From Podospora comata (Eukaryota; Ascomycota; Sordariomycetes; Sordariales; Podosporaceae), in contig CP071493.1 in the NCBI GenBank assembly GCA_017354895.1, forward strand, positions 3,410,001 to 3,474,000: a stretch of DNA of 64,000 nt, in the 5' to 3' direction. Below the pieces are notes generated by a model, which saw only the letters and a list, made by a program, of their open reading frames with translations, had not been told where the DNA came from and made no database searches. The first letter of the stretch is position 1. Every line of letters starts with the position of its first letter. The position numbers and the translations under genes are program-made. Below are positions 55,484 through 64,000 of the stretch, piece by piece.

Positions 55484-57140
55484 TTAGATTGCATGGCTGG
55501 TTCATGATGAAAGGGTCTGTGACTCTGGTGAAGAAAAAAGAAGAATAGTGAGGCTCATGACTGACGACTGGTTTCGGGTGGGTCATGTGGACTCGAGGAT
55601 TGGAGTTTTGGATATGGGAGTGGGCATTTGGGTACATTTTTGATAGTTAATACAAAGTTCAGATGATCAACACCTTTGACGTTGACTTTCTGTGATATTG
55701 TGCGGTTCTTCATCCCAGCAATCCACCATCAACCCTCTCCAACCCAACCTCTTCTCCCAAAGTCCCATCAACACCCATTATCCCAAATCCACAGTAAAGC
55801 CCTCCAACCCATCCCCAAAATACCCTACCGACACTCCCCGTTGCTTTTACGTCTCCATCCTAGACTTCAGATAGCGATGATGGGTAAGCTTAGATGGTTG
55901 GGAATGCCGCGCGGGCGGGCCGTGATTAGTAAGGAGTCTCTCGTAGGATAGTTTATATTCCGACTACTGCTGGGGCTGAGATGGATGGGAGGTGACAGGG
56001 GGGAAAGCGGGTGGTTTATCTTTGTATGGCTAAACAGATCTATCTTGTTGATGAAGATCACGACGGCTCATTTGGACATTGTTGTTACCTTTTCTGTGGT
56101 TTATCTGGGAATTGAAAGCTAGCTAGAGGAGTTTGTGATGTGTTTGGATGTACTCATGTATGATGAAGTTGACAACTTTGGTGGAACTGGCTTTGATTGG
56201 ATAAGATTGGTGTTTGAGTTGTGGCGCTTGGACGCAGTGCTTGGGCTCAATATTTGGGTTGTGGGTTGGGTGTATCAGTCGATGAATGTGGTGTTGTGTG
56301 TAGTTGTCTTTGGTAACTCTGGTTTTATACTATCAGCATGTGGGCCCATGAAGGTCGGAACCTCTTAGATCGGAACCGCTTCCGTAACCGGTACCGGGCC
56401 GGGGCTCATAATGGGATCCGTCACGGAACCTCCGTGCCAAGCCGGACCGGATTTCGGAATGCTTCTCAAGCCGTGCCGGGCAGAAAAGAGGGTTAGGGTT
56501 AATACAATGGCTGACAAATTACCCCCTCTTTGCCCCACTGCAATCTTGGCTCCAGAGCTGCGCCTTCGTGATGGACCTTCTCCTTTTCTCAACAGTCGCC
56601 AGTGCGTCAGGTGCATGCTCGGAGGGCACAAATCACTGAACAGGAAGCTTGCCATTGGCACTCTTATCCATTGTTTTGCCAATGGAATCGACTGACTGAA
56701 TGGGTAGAGTGAAATGGAGCGGCGTTCGTCGCATCTGCACTGCGCTGTGCTGTTGCAGTTGAGGGCGCTGTGGTGGCTGCGACAATCCAAACCAAAGATA
56801 GGGTGGTTAACCTCTGGGACAATAACCCAAAATAAAACCGTAGCTATAGAAAAATAAACGAAACAATATTGTGGCTTCATTTTTGAAAAACACCAGTTGG
56901 TTGCACGCCCTCAGAAGCAGCCTTCTTTGCTAGGTATTGTCCAGCGAGAACTGGATTGAAACCACACCATCAACCCCCAGGTCGACGAGTGGTCACAGCA
57001 CAGCGAGCGGCCCCAAAACTCGCAGCAACGCTCTTCGGTGCCAAGCGACCTTTTCAATTCCCAACTTCAGTCAGCGACAGTTGCGACTTGATATCGGCAG
57101 CAGGAGCATGTGCAGCGGACCATGACAGACACGCTGCACA
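55484..57140. other. intergenic
   Basis: No gene is seen. A telomere-like GGGTTAGGGTTAA lies at 56490-56502, about 640 bases before the SAS4 start. Confidence 0.5.
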
Positions 57141-59033
57141 ATGGCCATGACATCCTCTGCGACCCGCTCCAAACGAGCCGAGGGTCTCCATGCCACCATC
57201 TCGCACCCCAAGTTGCTCTCCAGCAGCAGCGCTGACTATCGCCGCCCTGTCGCGACCGCCATGCCGAAGCAGAACAGCAAACAATTCCCGCTCAGCCCGA
57301 CTCGCGCCTATGGAAAGCGACATCTCGACCTCTCGTCTGGCAATTGCGATGCCGTCATACCAAAGAAGGCCAGGATTGCCGTAGAGATCCCGGCGAGGCC
57401 CTCGTCGTACCACGCCCGAGTTGCGAAAGAATCGGCCGACGCGCCACCATTGCCGCTGCCCACCAAACCCACTGTCGCGGCGGCGGCACCACCACCACCG
57501 CAACCCCGATCTGCGATACCGACACGAGCCCCGCCGGCGCAACCCGCGACAGCAAACAATGCCGAGAAACACCCTACTAGCCTCACAAAACATCAGGAAA
57601 AGGTCGTCAATGGGCTCAAGCATGAGCTCAGCAGACTGCAGCCGAACACGGAGGACACACCGAGCACCACCCAAAGCCAGGGTCGCAAGTTGAGGTCACA
57701 AGAAGCCACTCGTTTCAAGAGTGAGCTCTCTGCTTATTTTCCCGAGTACGATGAGGTCATTGGCAACGACCCGAAAAAAGAGTGTGAGTTTATCTTGCAT
57801 ATTGTCATCTCCGTTCAATTGCTAACCTGTTCGCGTCCTTTAGACTCGTTGAATCTCGAGACTCCAGTCGCCGTAGTATCCGATACCGCACCTCCTCCCT
57901 CTGCCTGGGCTTCCAAACCTCCAACCTTCCCAGTCGAGAGCTGGGGCGATAAGTTGTACACCGACCTCCACGACTGCCAACGAATTGACTTTGCATTCCT
58001 CGCAAAGCAATCCAAGCCACTTGATCCCTCACAGCACCAAGCAGACCCCTTGCCCGATAGTTGTTACGAACCAATTCATAAAAAAGAAGAAAAGCAAGAG
58101 CGCTCGGTACGAAATACCGAAAAGATTCGTGCCCAACATGAACGAGACCAAGTCATCCGCCTCCTGGACGGCCTCCAAGGTCCAGACTGGCTCAGAATCA
58201 TGGGTGTGAGCGGCATCACCGAATCCAAAAAGAAAACCTTCGAGCCTGCGAGAGAGTATTTCGTCAAGGGTTGCGAATCCATCCTGGATAAGTTCCGGCG
58301 ATGGACGGCGGAGGAGAAGAGACGGAAGCGGGAGAAGGAAAGGAAAGCGAAATACCTGGCCGACAGGGAGACTGCCACGAGTGAGGAGAAGGATCTTGAG
58401 CCCTCTGCTCGGTCCAGCCGTGCCACGTCTACAAGTCATGAGGAGAAGCATACGAAGAAGAAGAGGAAGAGAGAAGTGGTGGTTCCGGATAGCGAGGATG
58501 AGGCTATGGGTGATGATGAGCTGGATGGTGAACCACCAGATAATGCTGAGGAGAGTGACGTTGATGCTTCTGTCGCTAAACAGCTTCGAGAAGAGGCTCT
58601 TGCGGCGGCTGCTAAGAAGCCGTCTTTGAAGTTGAAGCCGCCACCGAAGAAACGGGTTCGTCCTTCGAAGCCACCACCACCACCACCACCACCATCACCA
58701 CCACACCAAGCTAAGAAGGCACCGACTGTTGAGCCTTTTCCTGCCCCGCCACAGCAGGAGAGGGAGTTTACGTCTTTCTTTGCGAAGAAACATCAGCGTG
58801 ATGCTGCTCTCAATCCAAACCGTCGCCGAATTAGCACCAGAAGGAACCCAGTTCTTGCTTGGGGCGTGGCCGTTCCCGAGGTTGCAGAGGCCGATTTTAG
58901 TCTCTCGGAAGAGATCAGGGATGAGGTGATGGGGTCGAGGAACAGTGCTCCTGCTGCTACGACTACCAACGATGCTGCCGCCGCTGTTAAGCCTACCAGG
59001 GGCCGTCCTGCGAGGGGGAAGAAGAAGCCTTAG
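57141..59033 (+). CDS. SAS4: SAS complex subunit SAS4
   Basis: The exons are 57141-57783 and 57844-59033, with a phase-1 intron of 60 bases (GTGAGT...TTTAG). The intron is itself open in frame, so an unspliced reading would add 20 residues. The product is about 610 residues. The SAS4 domain lies after the basic low-complexity N-terminus. The segment FKSELSAYFPEYDEVIG precedes it, and RNTEKIRAQHERDQVIRLLD, LQGPDWLRIMGVSGITESKK and EYFVKGCESILDKFRRW form its core. In yeast, Sas4 links the Sas2 MYST acetyltransferase and Sas5 for H4K16 acetylation at silencing boundaries. A nuclear signal is likely (KKKRKREVVV). The C-terminus has Pro runs and an AT-hook-like RGRPARGKKKP. MTSSATRSK at 57147 is an alternative start. 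Confidence 0.88.
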   Translation: MAMTSSATRSKRAEGLHATISHPKLLSSSSADYRRPVATAMPKQNSKQFPLSPTRAYGKRHLDLSSGNCDAVIPKKARIAVEIPARPSSYHARVAKESADAPPLPLPTKPTVAAAAPPPPQPRSAIPTRAPPAQPATANNAEKHPTSLTKHQEKVVNGLKHELSRLQPNTEDTPSTTQSQGRKLRSQEATRFKSELSAYFPEYDEVIGNDPKKECEFILHIVISVQLLTCSRPLDSLNLETPVAVVSDTAPPPSAWASKPPTFPVESWGDKLYTDLHDCQRIDFAFLAKQSKPLDPSQHQADPLPDSCYEPIHKKEEKQERSVRNTEKIRAQHERDQVIRLLDGLQGPDWLRIMGVSGITESKKKTFEPAREYFVKGCESILDKFRRWTAEEKRRKREKERKAKYLADRETATSEEKDLEPSARSSRATSTSHEEKHTKKKRKREVVVPDSEDEAMGDDELDGEPPDNAEESDVDASVAKQLREEALAAAAKKPSLKLKPPPKKRVRPSKPPPPPPPPSPPHQAKKAPTVEPFPAPPQQEREFTSFFAKKHQRDAALNPNRRRISTRRNPVLAWGVAVPEVAEADFSLSEEIRDEVMGSRNSAPAATTTNDAAAAVKPTRGRPARGKKKP

Positions 59034-59902
59034 TTGCCTCATTTTTGTCGAAGCAGAGAGATGAACATCATGCCCGTCATCAGACTTTGCAACATTAACA
59101 CATTGTTCCTCGCCACATGCTTACGCGAGTATATATTTGTACATTATCAAACTACCATCACCCCCGCATTGATAGGGGACTTGTAGTTATTCAAAGGATA
59201 CAAAGGGTTTAGGGTCAGGGTCAGGGTAGGGGTAAACTTGGGAATTTTCAAGCAGGGAGTTTAGGGGGGGTTTCGGATTATTTGGGTTGGGTTGGGGTTT
59301 GCTGGGCAGACTTTTTACCGTCACAGGAAGGGGAAATAACTGTTTTTGCGACTGGCAAATTGTTTGGGAGGAGTAGAGACGGTGAGGAGTACCGGGGGTG
59401 CAGGATAACAGGCTGCATAGTGTAGGGGTGTTTGTGGGGGTAATTGATGTGGAAGGGGGGGAGAGGGGGGGAGTGATAAGGGAGGGGGGGTTGTTTATCT
59501 GTAGAGATAATTGTATTTATAAATCAAGGTATTAGGAATATCTTTGTGGTTGGAGTGTTTATTGTGAGCGATTTGTGATCTTAATGGGTGGTAAAGGGGT
59601 TGGTGGTGCTGTTCAGGCTGTGAGAATAGCCAACGACTCCTGTGTTGACATGAGAACTGAGCAGACAACGCTCAAAAATCTCCAAACTCCTTGCGAAAAA
59701 AAGACATATATACCGCTCAAAAAGTTACATGAAACCAGCCCAGGCCCAAACCTGGCTATGCATATACGTAACCCATAACCCCCTTTCCCCCCAAGTCCAG
59801 AACCATGAATGAACCTAACAGTCCTTTTTGTTCCCTTTCCCCAGCCAACCCAGTCATAACGCCCCGCCCCTAATTGCCTTGTCCGTATTATATGTACCCC
59901 CT
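59034..59902. other. convergent 3' region
   Basis: This is the space between the convergent SAS4 and histidine kinase genes. It has G-rich tracts, including a degenerate telomere-like GGGTTTAGGGTCAGGG near 59205, and no gene. Confidence 0.5.
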
Positions 59903-62900
59903 TTACCTCCCCCTTGCCCCCCCCTCCAAATTGAACCTCTCCACATTCTCCTCCGTCAACCTCTCCCCCAGCCCCTCCTTCTTCCCCCCAAGAACAGAAG
60001 GACTCTTCGCCCCTCCAATCCCCGCCGCCCCAACAAGCTTATCATCCCGACTGTGCATCGCACTCTCCTTGTCCTCCTCAAAGTGCTTAATAACAGGCGA
60101 CATCGGCACCCCCCCCAGCCTTTTCTCACTCCCCGGCCTCGACAGCCCTTTCTGCGGGGAGTTAGACTTGGGAGTGGTACTATCCCCATCACTCACGACC
60201 GTATACCCCGGAAAATGCCCCCTTTCCTCCCTCCCCTCCCCCCCAGGCTTAGGCGTGGTCAGTTCCTCATGCGTCTCTCTATCATGTTCCACCCCAACCC
60301 CCGGAATCCCCGCATTATCACAATGCTCCCCCGAATCCGAACAATCACTCACCACACTGCTCCCAACCCCACCATCCACCGCCACCATCCCCCCTTTCCT
60401 CCCCTTACTCCCCCACCTAACCAACATCCTCTCCAAAACCCTACTCTTCACCGGCTTGCTCAGATAATCATCCATCCCCGCCCTCTTGCACTTCTCCCTA
60501 TCCCCCTGAATCGCACTCGCCGTCATGGCCACGATCGGCACGTCCCCCACAAAAGCTTTGTACGGCAAGTGGTGCCTCAGCAAGTGCGTGCACTTGTACC
60601 CATCAATCAGCGGCATCTGCACATCCATCAAAATGATATCTGGCTTCTTCTTCTCCCCCTTCTCCGCCGCAATCAGGTAATCCAGCGCCTCCTTCCCGTT
60701 CCAGGCAGCAACAACATCAAAGCCGAGTTTTCGAATCGTTTTGATGGCAATCTGCTGATTGATAGCATTGTCCTCCACAACCAAAATGTGGATCTTGGAC
60801 CTCTCTTCCAGGGACAGGTCTTCCTCAGGCGAGGACACACCAGGCAGGCTGACCGACGGCGAGTTGCGCCACGATGAACGGCCCCTATCCCCAAGTATAG
60901 AACCGATCTCGGGGGGCGTTCCCATAGCATGGTCGTATTCCGAGCTGTGGCACGAGACGCTCATCTCCGACTGCAACCGATCAGAAATGGGATCAATCTG
61001 GACAAGGCTGGACTTTTGAGCAGCACCCTGGGGCTTGTTGAACGGGATCCAAAACGTGGCCGTCGTCCCCGTCCCAAGAGTGGACTCGAGCACCATCCTC
61101 CCCTTCATCAAATCCAGCAGGTGCTTGCAAATCGTCAACCCCAATCCCGTCCCGCCAAACTTCCTCGCCGTCGAAGCGTCACCCTGACTAAAAGGCTGAA
61201 ACAACCTCTTCCTCACCTCCTCCTCGATCCCGATCCCCGTGTCCTCGATCACAAACTTGATCTCGGTGATCTCGGGCGTGTCCTTCTCCTTGAAAACCGA
61301 AAACTTGACATGCCCATGGTTGGTGAACTTGATGCTGTTCGTCACCAGATTCGTGATAATCTGCCTCACCCTCCCAGGATCGCCCATAACCACCATGTCA
61401 GTCTCGATATCCTCCGAGATGTCGGAATGAAAGGCCAAATCTTTTCGCTCGGCGGCAAAGCTCAACATCTTGGACACATCTCGGACGATAACCGAGAGCG
61501 AGAACTGGACTTCTTCAATGTCGAGCCTCCCCGACTCCACCTTGGAAAAGTCCAAAATGTCGTTGATGACCGTCAACAGCGCGTTGGCGGAGCGGTAGAT
61601 GTTTTCTGTAATGTCTCGTTGTTCTTCCGTGAGCTCAACGTCGAGAAGCAGCTCCGACATCCCGATCACGCCTGTGATGGGGGTTCGAATTTCATGAGAC
61701 ATCTACCTCCAATGTTAGTTCCCGCAGTTTGTTCATCAGACGTGTCACCACCTACATTAGCAAGAAACTGCGACTTCAACCTGCTGGCCTCCTTGGCGGC
61801 AGCTTCATTAGCCACCAGTTGTCTCTTTTCTTGAGCCTGCGCCTGGATGTCCTGTTCTCTCGCCTTGAGCTCGGTAACATCCATGATGAGGCCTATCACG
61901 CCCTCGATGATGGTGTTTGCTTCCCCCTTCTCACGGATTCTTTTCCCTAGAATGGGTTGGAACCGAGTGCGGTACCAGCGTCCATCTGTTGCAATGTCAG
62001 CATATACCAATAGTCGCTTGCTAGACCCAAAAACATACCCATCTCATGCTCTTGAAAGTCCTCCCTCGTCGTACTCCCATCAAGAATAGACTCCAGCGGA
62101 CTCAAGAAAGCCGGCATCTGTCCCTCTGGCAGCTGCGAGTTAAGACGATTAAACACGTCGTAAACATCCTCCCCAATAAACCAGCGCGAGGTGGTATTGT
62201 CACACTGATGGTCCCATATCAGCGCTCCCTCAATCATGGTGATCTTCCGGTTCAGGTCGACCGTAAACATCGTCATGTTAGACAGAGCGATAACACTGAG
62301 AAGCTGCTGCCTAGTTCTCTTAGCCTCGATCTTGGTCTCGATGCTTTCATGGACGTCGGTGCATGTTCCTAAACAAACGAATGAGTGCTCCGTCACAGAT
62401 CTGCCAGGGACAGACGAAAGCTCACCAAACCACTTCTCAATCTTGCCCGTCTGCTTATTCCGCAACGGCAGCGCCCTCCCCAGAAACCACCTCCACTCCC
62501 CATCCTTGCTGCGACACCTGTACTCCGTCATGTAGGGCTCGCCAGTCGCCAGAGAGTGCTTCCACCGCTTCGCAGCCTCCACCATGTCATCCGGATGAAA
62601 AGGCTTCGACCACCCCTCACCAAACGAGTCTTCCTCGGACAGGCCGGTGTAATGATACCACCGACTATTATAAAAATCATGCTGCCCATCAGGCGTCGCC
62701 GTCCACACCAACTGCGGCATCGTGTCACAAATAAGCCTAAACCTCTCCTCATCCGCCGCCTTGATCTGGTTCAGCTCCTCATGAAGCCTGGTCACATCCC
62801 GGCATGTCACGACGCCGGCGAGAAACTCCCCCGTGTTCTCATCCTTGATCGCCACCCCCTCCACGTCAAAAACAAGACTTTTCCCATGCTCATCACGCAT

Positions 62901-63992
62901 CCCGATGCGGAGGCCGGCAAAGGGCTTCTCGGTTCGCAACAGCACAGCGATCGGATACTCGCTCGGATCCAGCTGCTTCGTAAAATCCTGGTCCCATACC
63001 ACCCAGTTTGGCAGCAGATCAAAGCCATCAGCCGACTTGTCAAGGTCAGCGTTTCGGACAAACAAGTTGCGGGCAGCACGGTTGGGAAGCGTTACACTTC
63101 CGTCTCTCCACATGGCCAGGATGGGCGTTTGGATGTTGTCAAGCAAGGCATCCTTCATGATGTTGATCTTTTGGAGTACCGACGGCGCGCTTGAGGGTGC
63201 TGAAGCAGCGGGCGGTCCAAAGGGGGGGAACGGGTTGGCGGAAAAGGACACGGCAGAAGGGCTGAGCTTGAACGAGGAAGCGTTGGAGTCCCTGCTAGAG
63301 GCCGCAGAAAGTGGGTTGCTGACATGAGGTATAGACTTCCTCTCGGCAGCTTCCAAATAACTCGGTTTGGCCCTCGATTTTCTCCTACTCATGGCGGGGC
63401 TGAAAGCCGAGTTGGTGTTGGTGAAGGTCAACGTGAAGAAAGTTTGTCCTTCGCTGACATCCCAGACCGATATGATCATCTTGGCACGCCTTTGGGAAGC
63501 CGACAAGTTGTGCCTTGCTCGAGGATCATACGTGGAACTGGTGACATCTTTGGGAGAAATCACAACCTCGATGGCGAGGGTTGGCGTGTGGTCATGGGAT
63601 TTTCCATCGAAAACGTGGTCATCATTCGCTCCGTTCGGTATTGGCGTGGCATCTCCGTCGACCTCGACGGCGCCGTCGGCTGTCGCCGATGGACTTCCAC
63701 CTCCCGTTTCGACAGCAGCTTGGTTGAGAAATTGCTCCCAATCAAGCCAAACCGGAACGCCGTCCTGAACCAGATCAATGCCCACCTGAGCCAGGGTCTT
63801 GCCGCGAAGAATGTCCACGACGGGTACCATGCCGTCACCGTCGGCACCAACATTTTCGGGTATCATACCGAGCAGTCTTCCCATGGCTTCGTTTGCCAAA
63901 GCTACCGTCTTTAAGCCGTCCAAAACAAGCACGGGTACTGGGAGAAATTGTAAGGCTGAGAAGGCCACTTGTCCGGGCGTGATACATGGCAT
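59903..63992 (-). CDS. PAS hybrid histidine kinase (start may lie beyond the window)
   Basis: The exons are 63992-62426, 62368-62039, 61985-61756 and 61702-59903, with three introns of 57, 53 and 53 bases, giving about 1308 residues. The product is a hybrid two-component sensor without membrane segments. An N-terminal PAS-like region starts ALQFLPVPVLVLDGLKTVAL. A second PAS lies near residue 290, and a clear PAS/PAC at about 407-530 includes LICDTMPQLVWTATPDGQHD. HisKA has FLANMSHEIRTPITGVIGMS with His712 as phospho-acceptor. The ATPase has NLVTNSIKFTNHG, EDTGIGIEE and GGTGLGLTICKHL. The receiver has ILVVEDNAINQQ and LMDVQMPLIDGY with Asp1069. The ATG at 63992 is 8 bases from the edge, so an upstream exon is possible. 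It may correspond to the DCC-1/Fos-1 kind of fungal kinases, with low confidence. Confidence 0.92.
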
Positions 63993-64000
63993 CGGTATGC

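Noticed and set aside
59195-59240. Degenerate telomere-like GGGTTTAGGGTCAGGG
   Set aside because: Part of a broader G-rich low-complexity tract; not a clear telomere repeat.
59828-60877. 349-codon plus-strand open frame
   Set aside because: It is the antisense of the histidine kinase; Pro/His/Arg-rich shadow translation.

Overview
The window comes from a filamentous ascomycete, most likely a sordariomycete close to Sordariales (inference). The signs are short GT-AG introns with CTAAC/CTGAC-type branch points, single dispersed 5S rRNA genes instead of a 5S array, a Helo-like/ankyrin protein, WSS1, SAS4 and VRL1 orthologues of fungal type, and GPI-anchored or threonine-rich secreted proteins. 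About 17 protein genes look intact. No viral, LTR or LINE element and no CRISPR was recognised.

Layout. 0.8-7.2 kb: the translation-associated GTPase/ATPase OLA1, then a VARP-like endosomal VPS9-ankyrin-PX-BAR protein (VRL1). 7.4-12.3 kb: a decayed accessory island with a small unrecognised gene remnant, a broken AAA+ ATPase of the DUF7025 kind on the minus strand, and a broken NLR-type N-terminal (DUF7708-like) gene on the plus strand. 12.4-21.5 kb: two secreted or cell-wall proteins, two complete 5S rRNA genes and one truncated copy, a Helo-like/Cys-rich/ankyrin gene and half of a tyrosinase. 22-33.3 kb: a housekeeping block with CDC26 (APC/C), a pepsin-type protease, the WSS1 DNA-protein crosslink protease, the ER chaperone SHR3, a pyridoxal-reductase-like aldo-keto reductase and a DUF202 membrane protein. 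33.9-37 kb: the HCS1/SMUBP2 helicase. 40.1-55.5 kb: two long low-complexity proteins of unknown function on either side of TAF2, each with an unusually long upstream region. 57-64 kb: SAS4 of the SAS acetyltransferase complex and a PAS hybrid histidine kinase at the right edge.

The genes form no obvious pathway or biosynthetic cluster; several are chromatin or genome-maintenance factors (WSS1, HCS1, TAF2, SAS4). The most interesting non-coding signals are a dispersed 20-21 bp GGCCTT minisatellite family found at three loci and partly palindromic (one 20-mer is an exact inverted match between 8.2 and 33.7 kb), and two 5S genes that differ strongly in helix II while keeping its pairing.
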